A stretch of DNA of 64,000 nucleotides from DASYLJ01 sp036009625 (GCA_036009625.1 DASYLJ010000166.1:1-64000); one strand, 5' to 3'; counted from the stretch's first letter, positions 48,176 through 55,665 are shown. The notes: generated by a model not told the origin, from the letters alone. Numbers and translations: made by a program.

Positions 48176-48370
48176 TCAACACCTTTTGTTCACCACGCAG
48201 AAATGAGCCCGGTAGCGGACGTTTCGCACGTAGATTCGCCCCCGCGTGTCGGGTTCGGTTTCGACGACAATCGGGATGCCGTGCCGGAGGTAGAGATGTA
48301 CCACCGGGCGGCCACATCGCACGCACGGGTCGGCGGTGAACGGCGGACTCAGGGGCTTGGGTGCCATCAT
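48176..48370 (-). CDS. Small hypothetical protein with C-x-x-C motif
   Basis: 64 residues starting M-M-A-P-K-P-L-S; the ATG overlaps the stop of the upstream gene (ATGA at 48367-48370). A C-V-R-C motif near residue 16 and late Cys (H-F-C...R-C) suggest a small zinc ribbon. Unknown function. Translational coupling supports it being real. Confidence 0.5.
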   Translation of the reverse strand: MMAPKPLSPPFTADPCVRCGRPVVHLYLRHGIPIVVETEPDTRGRIYVRNVRYRAHFCVVNKRC

Positions 48371-48681
48371 CGAGCGACCCGGCGAGGAGGAGTGCAGGAA
48401 TGCACCTCCTCGGCTTTAACCATCGCGGCATCGACCGCGAGGCCGACGATATCGAGGATGGCGGGTAGGACCGACGTCGGGAGGACGATGGTGGTTGGTG
48501 TAACGCCTTGGGGCGTCGTGAAGGTCACGGTGAGGTTGGGGCCGCCTGATGCGGGGTCCCAGGTGAGGTCGGCTCGTGCGCCCGTGCTGTACGTGACGGT
48601 CGCGGAATAGGAACTGATGTCGAGGAGCATACTCGTGCCTTCAGTGGATGGTTTCGGCGTCGCCGTCATCGCACCACTCAC
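48367..48681 (-). CDS. Hypothetical protein coupled to the primase-helicase
   Basis: 104 residues from ATG 48681, which overlaps the primase-helicase stop by four bases; an internal ATG at 48630 is a possible start. The middle is beta-rich and Thr-rich (S-Y-S-A-T-V-T-Y-S-T-G, L-T-V-T-F-T-T-P-Q-G), followed by a helix. The fold looks like a small beta protein; no family recognised. Because it is coupled both upstream and downstream it probably belongs to the replication unit. Confidence 0.6.
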   Translation of the reverse strand: MSGAMTATPKPSTEGTSMLLDISSYSATVTYSTGARADLTWDPASGGPNLTVTFTTPQGVTPTTIVLPTSVLPAILDIVGLAVDAAMVKAEEVHSCTPPRRVAR

Positions 48682-50522
48682 AGAGCGGGAACGACGGGTC
48701 GCGGCGGTTGAAATTGCAGTCTGGACAGAGGGGGCCGTTCGGAGGTCCGTCCGGTCCCGTGAGACTGATGTCCAAGATACGTCTCGGGATGCGACTCACG
48801 TCTCACCCCTAAGGGGTGTGAGACGTGTGAGACGCTCAATCCAACCGTCTCATGCGTCTCATGAGACGCATATGAGACGCGAGACGCATTGTGGGGGAGT
48901 GACCACACCATGGCTTTGGGCGGTCCGGTGTGGAGCGCGCCGAGTTCCTTGGCCGCGCGGTTTACGGTCGCACGGGAGCCGCCAATCGCGGCTTGGACCT
49001 GGCTCGTGGTGCGCCCTTCTGGATGGGTGCGGAGGAGGTCACGGAACCTGCCCGCGTAGCCTACGGGCTCCCGGTCAACGGGCAGGCCATCGACGAGAAC
49101 GGCCGACGAGATTTCCTCACCGCGACTATTCGCCCCAAGCTCTTGCGTGAAGAGCTTCAGACCGATGGCAGGGAACCCCTCCGCGTTCTTCTGTTTGGTG
49201 CAAGTGATGGTGACGTTGCGGTCGGCCTTCGTCACCTTGAACATGGTGTCAGCCGCGCCCGCCAGCGCGGTCGAGCCGCGAAGTTCACCGCTCTTCCCCG
49301 CGTGGTGGACGATAAGAACTGAGGCCCCGTATTGCTTCCGCAGGGTGTCCGCGGCGGCGACCGCCACGCCCATATCCGTTGCGCCGTTCTCCTCTCCTCC
49401 GACCATCGAGCGCGCCAACGTATCCACGACGATGAGTTGCGGCGGTACCGGGAGGTCGGCAACTGCATCCACGATGCCTGACACGTCCCCCGTGTCGAGG
49501 AGATTAACGGCGTCCCGCACGAACGCGACGTTTGCCTTCGCGATGCCGTGCCTCCGCTTCCACGCGTTCACGCGGAGCTTGATACCGCCCATGCCCTCGC
49601 CCGCGATGTAGACCACCGGCCCTTGCGCGACTGCGTGACCGTGCCAGGGAATCCCCGACCCGATGCAGAGCGCCATATCGAGCGCGACGAACGATTTCCC
49701 GACGCCCGGCGCACCGAAGCACACCCCAAAGCTATCCCGCGCGAGGATGTTACCGACCAACGGCTCCGGCTCGGGTGTCGACTCCATGCCGTCATCCCAG
49801 AGCAGGCGATACTTGCACGGCTTGCTGACCAGGGCGCGTAGCTCGGCATCTGTGCAGAGACAGTTCGCCGCATCGCCGGCCTTTGGCGCATCTGGCCACA
49901 CGACAATGCGCGACCGACCACCCAGTGCCGTGAGCCTGTCGGCAATCCTACCCATATGCTTGCGGCCGGGTTCATCGTTGTCAGGCCACAGCGCCACGTC
50001 GAAGCCCAACAGCACCCGCAGGGAGTCGTCATTGGGAATCGATGCCGCGCCCGTTACCGTTCCCACCGCGAGGACGCCCCGTGCGGTTAAGGCGTCGCAG
50101 GCGGGCTCGCCCTCCGTGACAACCACCGTTGCCCCAGGTCGTGCGGTGGCGAGCGCTTCCGCGTGGTAGAGCGGCAGAGCGGTCGTGACCGTGCCGGTAG
50201 GCCAGTAGACTTTCTTGTGGATATTGGGGTTGGCGTAGTCGAGCCGCGTGTGCAGGACGGTGCCCACGGGCCATAGCCGCTCGCGAATAGGGTTATCGAG
50301 CGCGTCGGGGGACGCTAAGTCCTTCCAATCGCCGCCCCATGCCTTAAGAATGGCGGGGTATCGACACCCCGCTCGACAGAAGAGCGTAATGCCCCCATTG
50401 TTACCTGCATCGATTTTGAGGGATGGCGTCGTGTCGTCATGGGCAGGACACAGGACCACGTACCCGTCCCCTTCCGGCTTGGCGCCTTGGAATGTTGCGG
50501 CGATTTGTGCTACAGTCTTCAT
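48678..50522 (-). CDS. Primase-helicase (TOPRIM primase fused to RepA/AAA_25 helicase)
   Basis: 614 residues from ATG 50522. Residues 20-60 form a CHC2-type zinc finger (C25, H28, C49, C53). A TOPRIM domain follows with E138 (V-V-T-E-G-E-P) and D181-x-D183 (W-P-D-N-D). A RecA-like ATPase has Walker A G-A-P-G-V-G-K-S at 270-277 and Walker B L-I-V-V-D at 363-367. A C-terminal winged-helix part (about 495-530) precedes a His/Ser-rich tail (S-H-E-T-H-E-T, S-H-V-S-H). The domain order matches replication proteins of phages and satellites. The odd tail is encoded by the repeat cluster described separately. It drives replication of the excised element. Confidence 0.9.
   Translation of the reverse strand: MKTVAQIAATFQGAKPEGDGYVVLCPAHDDTTPSLKIDAGNNGGITLFCRAGCRYPAILKAWGGDWKDLASPDALDNPIRERLWPVGTVLHTRLDYANPNIHKKVYWPTGTVTTALPLYHAEALATARPGATVVVTEGEPACDALTARGVLAVGTVTGAASIPNDDSLRVLLGFDVALWPDNDEPGRKHMGRIADRLTALGGRSRIVVWPDAPKAGDAANCLCTDAELRALVSKPCKYRLLWDDGMESTPEPEPLVGNILARDSFGVCFGAPGVGKSFVALDMALCIGSGIPWHGHAVAQGPVVYIAGEGMGGIKLRVNAWKRRHGIAKANVAFVRDAVNLLDTGDVSGIVDAVADLPVPPQLIVVDTLARSMVGGEENGATDMGVAVAAADTLRKQYGASVLIVHHAGKSGELRGSTALAGAADTMFKVTKADRNVTITCTKQKNAEGFPAIGLKLFTQELGANSRGEEISSAVLVDGLPVDREPVGYAGRFRDLLRTHPEGRTTSQVQAAIGGSRATVNRAAKELGALHTGPPKAMVWSLPHNASRVSYASHETHETVGLSVSHVSHPLGVRRESHPETYLGHQSHGTGRTSERPPLSRLQFQPPRPVVPAL
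48760..48885. repeat. Iteron-like repeat cluster, candidate replication origin
   Basis: Eight copies of TGAGAC or its complement GTCTCA occur in about 120 bases (starts 48760, 48800, 48819, 48828, 48847, 48856, 48862, 48873), plus CGAGAC at 48880 and GTCTCG at 48781. 48852-48871 is a perfect 20-bp palindrome centred on TCATGA. 48799-48825 is a further near-perfect dyad. The repeats lie inside the 3' end of the primase-helicase gene and explain its His/Ser-rich tail. Iterons beside a rep gene are the usual origin of satellites and plasmids. Confidence 0.65.
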
Positions 50523-50641
50523 TGTAAGTATCTCACTTGCCCGACTTCGTCCTCGGGCCTCTCTCATCCGCTGACTACCTCGTGGCGCCCTCCAGCCCGC
50601 GGGGTAGTTGAGTTTTGAGCGTTATGGGTTGATGTGTGGGG

Positions 50642-51055
50642 CTACGATTGAGGCGCGTCGAGGCAGTAGAGGTCATAGAGCGCCGCGCGGATGTCCTTGT
50701 AGGTCGGGGGCCGTAGGGTGACACCGAAGCGCATGCGTGAATGCGTGACCCGCTCGCCACACTCCAACCGCTTTCGGTCGAATCGGTGACAGCGGTTCGG
50801 GTCGGGAAAGCCCTCGACTAGGATGAGCTTCGGGGTGCGCGCCACAATCCGATGCGCGTCCCCATCGGCCTCGAAGACGTGGGACCCACGACCCATCGAG
50901 GCAGATGCCTTCCGCCGAAGCCGCGCCTCTGCGTCGAGCACTCGCGCACAGAGCCTCCGCTCTAGCGCTAGCTCCTCGGGCGTCATGCTCTGCGAAAGGG
51001 CCAGCCCTTCAGCGGGGTCGGACCTCTCGGACGTGTGGTCGGGTGTCACTGGCAT
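50642..51055 (-). CDS. Hypothetical protein of the element
   Basis: 137 residues. Residues about 22-50 are a charged helix (T-P-E-E-L-A-L-E-R-R-L-C-A-R-V-L-D-A-E-A-R-L-R-R) and the remainder is mixed alpha/beta with three Cys. No family is recognised. It lies between the primase-helicase and the small ribbon-helix-helix gene. Its start overlaps the stop of the latter by ten bases, which supports co-transcription. Confidence 0.6.
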   Translation of the reverse strand: MPVTPDHTSERSDPAEGLALSQSMTPEELALERRLCARVLDAEARLRRKASASMGRGSHVFEADGDAHRIVARTPKLILVEGFPDPNRCHRFDRKRLECGERVTHSRMRFGVTLRPPTYKDIRAALYDLYCLDAPQS

Positions 51056-51243
51056 CGCTCCTCGTTGGGGTTTGGGGTCAGGGTTTCCGCCACGAGACGG
51101 GCCACGGCTTCTCGAATCAGGACACTCGGCGGCTGCCCCCGCCGCATCGATGCGGCCTGGAGTAGCGCGAGGTCTTGAGGCAGGAGGCCAAAGGACGTCG
51201 TCACAAGGCGGGGCTTATTGCTGTAGCGTGCGTGAGTGTTCAT
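51046..51243 (-). CDS. Ribbon-helix-helix type small DNA-binding protein
   Basis: 65 residues. Residues 11-58 (R-L-V-T-T-S-F-G-L-L-P-Q-D-L-A-L-L-Q-A then Q-P-P-S-V-L-I-R-E-A-V-A-R-L-V) fit the beta-strand-helix-helix pattern of CopG/Arc-like regulators. It is the first gene of the leftward unit, adjacent to the divergent region with the long hairpin, so it may be the regulator of that region. The assignment is by pattern, not by a specific family. Confidence 0.65.
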   Translation of the reverse strand: MNTHARYSNKPRLVTTSFGLLPQDLALLQAASMRRGQPPSVLIREAVARLVAETLTPNPNEERCQ

Positions 51244-51257
51244 TGCTTGTTAACTTA

Positions 51258-51354
51258 ATCATGGGCGGATTCGCGGGTGACAGTAAAGGCCCATGAATCG
51301 GCCCGCCCGTGCCGGGCGCAGTTGACTGTCACCCCCCGAATCCGGAACCATGAT
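51258..51354. repeat. Long imperfect inverted repeat in the divergent region
   Basis: Three arm blocks pair across a 40-base loop: ATCATGG with CCATGAT (51258-51264, 51348-51354), GGATTCG with CGAATCC (from 51267 and up to 51343), and GGGTGACAGT with ACTGTCACCC (ends 51284 and 51325). In total 24 of about 30 positions per arm pair. It sits between the RHH gene (51243) and the rightward cargo gene (51451). It could be an operator, a packaging or replication site, or an RNA structure. Confidence 0.6.
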
Positions 51355-51450
51355 GTTTCGCGGATGACGTTGGCGCGGAAGGGGTATCGGTGGGAGCATG
51401 CGGACGCCTGCGGTTCGCAGCGCGACTCCGTGTCCTGCTAACAGGGCGCC

Positions 51451-52083
51451 ATGTCATGGCATGAACGGTGGCAGGACTACCGCGACCGTTACCGCGAACG
51501 GGTGACGGCGCGGCGCACTCTTGGTGCGACTGAACGCTACTACCGCCAACAGATACGGGAGGGCGAAACGGCGAAGAGAGAGGCCATTGCCGAGTATGAA
51601 GCCAAGCGCGCGTCTCTGGCGGGGCCAGAACACCACGACGCACGGAGCCACACATATGTCGCGGAACTCGCCGACTGTCGTTGGCGGGACGACGACATCG
51701 CAGCTTCACGCACTTCGATACTCGAAGCCCGCGCCCGGCATTGGGAGGTGCCGCTTCCGCTCGGAGCGCCTCACTACAGGAACCCATCCATGGACGGAAT
51801 GGGTATCGGGCGGATTCTTACAGAGGACGGCGTTGCCGAACTGAGGCGGCGGATTCGTACCGAACAGAACGCGCGCTACTGGGAGCCCATACGCAATGCG
51901 ACGCCCCTGGTAGTCGGCCTTTTGGGATTCGTCGTCGCCATCGCATCACAGTGCAAGCCGCCGCCACAGGTCATCATTCCGAGCACCATCACCGTAGCCT
52001 TGGCGCCATCCACTCTGCCCATCACCACGACGTCATCGACGACCACCACGACCACAACCAGCACCCTCACGCCGCCCGACTAG
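51451..52083 (+). CDS. Membrane-anchored coiled-coil protein with Thr-rich tail
   Basis: 210 residues. Residues 1-60 form an Arg/Glu-rich coiled coil (R-Y-R-E-R-V-T-A-R-R, Y-Y-R-Q-Q-I-R-E-G-E-T-A-K-R-E). A single hydrophobic helix is at about 148-166 (T-P-L-V-V-G-L-L-G-F-V-V-A-I-A), followed by Pro and a run of Thr/Ser ending T-S-T-L-T-P-P-D. The most likely topology is a cytoplasmic N-terminus with an exported, possibly glycosylated, tail. A similar Thr-rich stretch occurs in the exported protein at 55,689. No family recognised. It is the first gene of the rightward cargo block. Confidence 0.65.
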   Translation: MSWHERWQDYRDRYRERVTARRTLGATERYYRQQIREGETAKREAIAEYEAKRASLAGPEHHDARSHTYVAELADCRWRDDDIAASRTSILEARARHWEVPLPLGAPHYRNPSMDGMGIGRILTEDGVAELRRRIRTEQNARYWEPIRNATPLVVGLLGFVVAIASQCKPPPQVIIPSTITVALAPSTLPITTTSSTTTTTTTSTLTPPD

Positions 52084-52147
52084 CGCACTCCACCTGAAGG
52101 TGCAGCCGACATCTTCACCCCTCGATGCCTCGATGCTACGAGGGCGC

Positions 52148-52348
52148 ATGCCGTTGCGCGTGACTGCCATGCCGGGCCAGAACGACCCGACCCCGTGCAA
52201 GGTCTGCCGCGACGTCAACGAAACGTCCGTCGTCCTCTTCGGCTTTGTGTGGTGCTACCGCCGACCCTGCGGACACAACGCGCACATCAATGGCGGCGGC
52301 GACCCACGCGCGGCACTGCGCATCACGCCCTGTACCTGTATTGAGTAG
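52148..52348 (+). CDS. Small Cys-rich hypothetical protein
   Basis: 66 residues from ATG 52148, preceded by GAGGGC; longer starts at 52133 and a GTG at 52100 are in frame. It contains C-K-V-C, W-C-Y-R-R-P-C-G-H-N-A-H and C-T-C, which suggests a small zinc-binding protein. No family recognised. The spacing to neighbours (52083, 52353) suits a cargo operon. Confidence 0.45.
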   Translation: MPLRVTAMPGQNDPTPCKVCRDVNETSVVLFGFVWCYRRPCGHNAHINGGGDPRAALRITPCTCIE

Positions 52349-52352
52349 GCGC

Positions 52353-52418
52353 ATGCTCCTCCCCACCCAGCTCGCCACTCTGATACTCGTCGTCGTGTGC
52401 GTCGTCGCGTACGTGTGA
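52353..52418 (+). CDS. Possible 21-residue membrane microprotein
   Basis: ATG 52353 to TGA 52418 gives M-L-L-P-T-Q-L-A-T-L-I-L-V-V-V-C-V-V-A-Y-V, almost entirely one hydrophobic helix. It begins four bases after the stop of the preceding gene. This is too short to be certain. Confidence 0.3.
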   Translation: MLLPTQLATLILVVVCVVAYV

Positions 52419-52479
52419 ACCGACGTGACCACGCGAAGGACGGACCGCCGACAATGACGTTGCCACCCGTGGAGGGCTC

Positions 52480-52770
52480 ATGGACGAATTACAGTGGCTT
52501 CAGCGGTGGTACGCGGCCCAGTGCAACGGCGATTGGGAGCATCAGCACGGCGTCAGGATAGACACTCTCGACAATCCGGGGTGGTCCGTCGCAGTCCAGC
52601 TTGAGGACACGGCGATTGCGGACCTATCCTTTGAACGCGTCGCAATAGAGCGCGCCCCGAATGATTGGATGCACTGCTGGGTCGAGAATCAGACGTTTGA
52701 AGGCAGGTGCGGGCCGCAGAACTTGGGCGACATGCTGGGCGTGTTCCGGAGTTGGGTCGAGAGCAGATGA
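52480..52770 (+). CDS. Imm53 family immunity protein
   Basis: 96 residues from ATG 52480, preceded by GGAGGG. The pattern L-Q-W-L-Q-R-W-Y-A-A-Q-C-N-G-D-W-E-H-Q-H-G...D-T-L-D-N-P-G-W-S-V-A-V is the N-terminal signature of Imm53. The C-terminal G-P-Q-N-L-G-D-M-L-G-V-F-R-S-W also fits. Imm53 proteins neutralise polymorphic toxins delivered by neighbouring cells. No toxin gene is nearby, so it is an orphan. It may protect the host, or block a toxin used by other strains or elements. Confidence 0.88.
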   Translation: MDELQWLQRWYAAQCNGDWEHQHGVRIDTLDNPGWSVAVQLEDTAIADLSFERVAIERAPNDWMHCWVENQTFEGRCGPQNLGDMLGVFRSWVESR

Positions 52771-52792
52771 GTCCTGCCCCGTTCCACCGGCC

Positions 52793-53083
52793 ATGACGCT
52801 GCCGCCCTGGGATGCCTGGCACGCCATCGTGTCTCACGCGCTCGATTGCTTGGAGTCGAGGCCCCTCACCGTGGACGTCGCAACGCGCGAAGCGGATGCG
52901 CGCTACTTCATTCTTACGCGCGAGGGGGCAGACCTCTTCCTGGTCCTACCTAACGCCTTTGCCGATGCGGATGCCTTCGCAGGCGGGAAGCACCACGCGT
53001 TGACGCGTGCGCTCGCGTGGCTGGCGACGGCTGAGACGGGAGCGCGGGTCGTGCTGCACCTCGAGCCGCACCCAGCCGTCTAG
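52793..53083 (+). CDS. Small cytoplasmic hypothetical protein next to Imm53
   Basis: 96 residues from ATG 52793, 22 bases after the Imm53 stop. A mixed alpha/beta body (M-T-L-P-P-W-D-A-W-H-A-I-V-S-H-A-L, R-Y-F-I-L-T-R-E-G-A-D-L-F-L-V-L-P, A-L-A-W-L-A-T-A) suggests a small globular protein. It could be a second immunity-like protein, but that is only a neighbourhood inference. No family recognised. Confidence 0.55.
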   Translation: MTLPPWDAWHAIVSHALDCLESRPLTVDVATREADARYFILTREGADLFLVLPNAFADADAFAGGKHHALTRALAWLATAETGARVVLHLEPHPAV

Positions 53084-53230
53084 ATATTGCAGACTGTGGG
53101 TTTCGCGCGAAGATTAGGCCAAACGCCCGCCCTTGTAGCAGGTTCTCGGCGCCTGTCACTCGGCAGAGTCCATGAACAACCGCCCGGCCGAAGTTGACTC
53201 CCGCGCCGACCGCACGCTACCGTCCGCGCA

Positions 53231-53251
53231 TCGAAGACATGGAGTCTTCGA
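53231..53251 (+). promoter_or_regulatory. Leader hairpin just upstream of a ribosome-binding site
   Basis: Perfect 8-bp arms TCGAAGAC and GTCTTCGA (53231-53238 and 53244-53251) flank a five-base loop, ten bases before the strong AAGGAGG of the 62-residue gene. It could act as a translation-control structure. Confidence 0.4.
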
Positions 53252-53273
53252 CTCCTAGCAAGGAGGTGCGGGG

Positions 53274-53462
53274 ATGTTCGTAGCAGTGGAAACCGCGCGG
53301 GGGCCGGTCGCACTGAACCGGTTCTTGATAACGCGGGTACGGAAGCGGGACGACGGCAACTCTCGCGTCTATATGCTTGACGGTCGCTTCGTGGACGTCT
53401 GGCACACATGGCGCGAACTACAGGCCATCCTTAACGGCAACGACGGAGGGTGTTGCCAGTAG
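53274..53462 (+). CDS. Small basic hypothetical protein
   Basis: 62 residues from ATG 53274 with a canonical AAGGAGG site. Sequence M-F-V-A-V-E-T-A-R-G-P-V-A-L-N...F-V-D-V-W-H-T-W-R-E-L-Q-A-I-L has the mixed strand/helix pattern of a short DNA- or RNA-binding protein. No family recognised. It is separated from the Imm53 pair by 190 bases and from the Cys-rich block by about 545 bases. Confidence 0.55.
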   Translation: MFVAVETARGPVALNRFLITRVRKRDDGNSRVYMLDGRFVDVWHTWRELQAILNGNDGGCCQ

Positions 53463-54007
53463 TCATCGGTAACACCGAGCGGGGACGCGGCAGGACGCGA
53501 GCCTGTACACTGTCCGGTAACAGCGGGCACGCGGGTAATTGGGGGCCGTCCCCACGGTGTTCCATCTCTTGTAGTACGCGGGACGTGGGCGGCGTGTGTT
53601 CATCCGGTGTTCAACGGCCGGTCGGCGGCTCTCCCCACTCACCATGCGCCGCACGCCTACGATGATTGCAGCAACGTTCAACTCGCGGCGGTCGACCGAG
53701 TCGCCTTGCACTTGCGACCCAACCCGTGCCGTAACCGCCCTACGTCGACCCCTCCCATAGAGCCGGAGCCCGTCTCGTTCACCGACTTGGGTGACGCATT
53801 CGCCTTGCCGGAAATTCCGGACCACTGGCCGTCGCTCACCCGCTTCCACCACGACGTGGGGGCAGGCGTCCGACCGACCGATAGCCACTCTAACACTTCT
53901 CGTGGACGCCAGACGTCGAGGGGCATGAAGCTCAGAAACTCCCCGCGCGGTGTCGCCTGACACGTCACCGACTCCTGCGACGGTCCTCGATGGTGTAGTG
54001 TCTGTTC
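53463..54007. other. Region before the Cys-rich block without a supported gene
   Basis: 545 bases. Opposing open frames exist on both strands (53,463-53,963 minus and 53,607-53,960 plus). Both are Arg/Pro/His-rich and lack a ribosome-binding site or family features, so neither is called. The block probably holds the promoter of the exported genes; I cannot place it. Confidence 0.4.
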
Positions 54008-54406
54008 ATGCGTCGTGTGTTCGCCGTGGCAGTGGTGTTGTGGGTCACGTCCGCGACAGCCGGAGTGCGGACGCTCACCAGTTCGACATGCGGCGCCCGC
54101 TGCACCTTCGCGCTCTGCGTCGCCGCGACGGGTTACTATGAGGAATGCGCCAATGCTTGTGAGGCGGACATCGTAGTCCGCCCCGACGGGCGCGTGGACG
54201 TCGGCAAGATAGCTGATGGCCTCGTGGTGCTGTCTCGCGGCAAGAAACGCACTCGCCTACGCTGTCACCTTTCAACCGCTCCCTGCACTATCTGCGAAAC
54301 CGACGCCGACTGTACGGATACCCGCAATCCCGCCGCGCGTGGTATCTGCGCAGGGCTCACCTGTAGTTACGTGTGTCCCTCCGGAGCGGTCATCGACTAT
54401 CAGTAA
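54008..54406 (+). CDS. Secreted 12-Cys protein, paralog A
   Basis: 132 residues. Signal peptide M-R-R-V-F-A-V-A-V-V-L-W-V-T-S-A-T-A. The mature part has 12 Cys with spacing C-x3-C-x4-C-x9-C-x3-C and C-x6-C-x2-C-x5-C-x11-C-x4-C-x3-C. The protein at 54,745-55,125 shares the first cluster exactly and the second with small loop-length changes. The pattern implies six disulfides in a compact extracytoplasmic domain. No family recognised. Confidence 0.75.
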   Translation: MRRVFAVAVVLWVTSATAGVRTLTSSTCGARCTFALCVAATGYYEECANACEADIVVRPDGRVDVGKIADGLVVLSRGKKRTRLRCHLSTAPCTICETDADCTDTRNPAARGICAGLTCSYVCPSGAVIDYQ

Positions 54407-54415
54407 GTGTCTGCC

Positions 54416-54754
54416 ATGCGACTCGGACCCATTCTCGTCTGCCTGCTCGCCACAACCGCTTGGGGCGCTACCCTCGTGTGCGTTGACGGACAGCCGACGG
54501 GCGCGCTGACGTTCCGTGGAACGCGAACCACTCCGACGGTATGCGACACGGTGCGGGATGGCGTCTGCACCCTGCACCTCGGCCCTACCTGTACGCGCGT
54601 TGACCCGCCGGGATGCCCGTGGGACCCGATGGTTGTGCCGGTCGGTAAGACGCGCCGGGCTCCCTTCTATGCGCGCGTGCGGGTGCGATGTCTCGAATGC
54701 CGCGCGCCGAGCGATTGCGGTACCGGGGTGTGTCGGGCGGGGCGATGTCGCTAG
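54416..54754 (+). CDS. Secreted Cys-rich protein
   Basis: 112 residues from ATG 54416 (M-R-L-G-P-I-L-V-C-L-L-A-T-T-A-W-G); a GTG at 54407 directly after the upstream stop is an alternative start. The mature part has ten Cys. The C-terminal C-L-E-C-R-A-P-S-D-C-G-T-G-V-C-R-A-G-R-C resembles the second Cys cluster of paralogs A and B, so the three may share an ancestral module. The gene overlaps the next by ten bases. Confidence 0.7.
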   Translation: MRLGPILVCLLATTAWGATLVCVDGQPTGALTFRGTRTTPTVCDTVRDGVCTLHLGPTCTRVDPPGCPWDPMVVPVGKTRRAPFYARVRVRCLECRAPSDCGTGVCRAGRCR

Positions 54755-55125
54755 CCCGCCGTTCGCTCGTGGTCCTCGCCATGGTCGTCGCGACCACCCC
54801 CGCGATGGCCGGCATCCGTTCTGTCTTCGAACGCCATGCTCCGTGCGGCCACGTCTGCACGTTTACATTGTGCGTTGGAACGTCGGGATATTGGGAGGCA
54901 TGCACGTCGCCCTGTGACGCGAGCATGGTTGTCACGGCGGCTGACACCACGATTGTCCGACGCGGCAGCAAAAAGACCAAGCTAACCTGTGGCCCAAACT
55001 TGTCGCCGTGCGACCTGTGTACCGCGTGCGAGGATGATGACCCCGCCACACAGGGAGTGTGCTTGGAACAGACGACATGCGTCCAACTCTGCACTGACAC
55101 GGGCGCCTCGTTCATCGAGCCATAG
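54745..55125 (+). CDS. Secreted 12-Cys protein, paralog B
   Basis: 126 residues from ATG 54745 (M-S-L-A-R-R-S-L-V-V-L-A-M-V-V-A-T-T-P-A-M-A). The mature part aligns with paralog A: C-G-H-V-C-T-F-T-L-C-V-G-T-S-G-Y-W-E-A-C versus C-G-A-R-C-T-F-A-L-C-V-A-A-T-G-Y-Y-E-E-C, and then R-G-S-K-K-T-K-L-T-C versus R-G-K-K-R-T-R-L-R-C. The Cys number is the same (12). The two genes are nearly adjacent, so they arose by tandem duplication with the 54,416 gene between. It overlaps that gene by ten bases. Confidence 0.75.
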   Translation: MSLARRSLVVLAMVVATTPAMAGIRSVFERHAPCGHVCTFTLCVGTSGYWEACTSPCDASMVVTAADTTIVRRGSKKTKLTCGPNLSPCDLCTACEDDDPATQGVCLEQTTCVQLCTDTGASFIEP

Positions 55126-55218
55126 CAAGCCATTCCGAGACTCCGCGCCTGTGGAACAGACCCAGGTTCACTAGCCTGCCAGATTGACGGCGCCATGGCG
55201 CTGGAATACGGGGACGCC

Positions 55219-55665
55219 ATGGGGCGATGGCTAGCAGTCCTGTTCCTCGCGCTCGCGGTACATCCAACGAATGCCGAACTGCCTCCGCTGCCTGCCGGGA
55301 CGCGACTGCTCGTGACGCTGACGGAGGCAGATGGCGCGGTCTCCAACGTGAAGCTTCGTTCGCGCCGCTGCTACACACTACGTGGGCTGCGATTTTGTGC
55401 AGGGCGTAGCCGGCCCTGCACGCCACGCGGCTGCACCGTCCTGATGTACCCGAGACGATGGACTGTCGAGGTCATGGGGGCTGCTACTCCAATCATGCTC
55501 ATCGACCGGAATGGGGTTCGGTGTCATCTGGCTTTTGACCCCGGCCAACACGGCGATGTCCAGGTGGGAACCTTTGCGTGTTATGATTTGGACGGTGGCG
55601 GCATCGTCAACCCCGACTACGAAGGCACGTTCGTTCTGACACGATTGGGTAGAGGTCCGCGCTAG
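55219..55665 (+). CDS. Secreted hypothetical protein
   Basis: 148 residues from ATG 55219 (M-G-R-W-L-A-V-L-F-L-A-L-A-V-H-P-T-N-A); an in-frame ATG at 55195 adds eight residues before the signal peptide. The body is mostly beta with six Cys (R-R-C-Y-T-L, R-F-C-A, R-P-C-T-P-R-G-C, V-R-C-H, F-A-C-Y-D). No family recognised. It is 93 bases after paralog B. Confidence 0.65.
   Translation: MGRWLAVLFLALAVHPTNAELPPLPAGTRLLVTLTEADGAVSNVKLRSRRCYTLRGLRFCAGRSRPCTPRGCTVLMYPRRWTVEVMGAATPIMLIDRNGVRCHLAFDPGQHGDVQVGTFACYDLDGGGIVNPDYEGTFVLTRLGRGPR

Noticed and set aside
48760..48885. CRISPR array
   Set aside because: The repeats are six bases long, in both orientations and irregularly spaced; there are no uniform spacers and no cas genes in the window.
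53463..53963. Opposing 166- and 117-residue frames
   Set aside because: Neither has a ribosome-binding site, signal or family feature, and they overlap each other.
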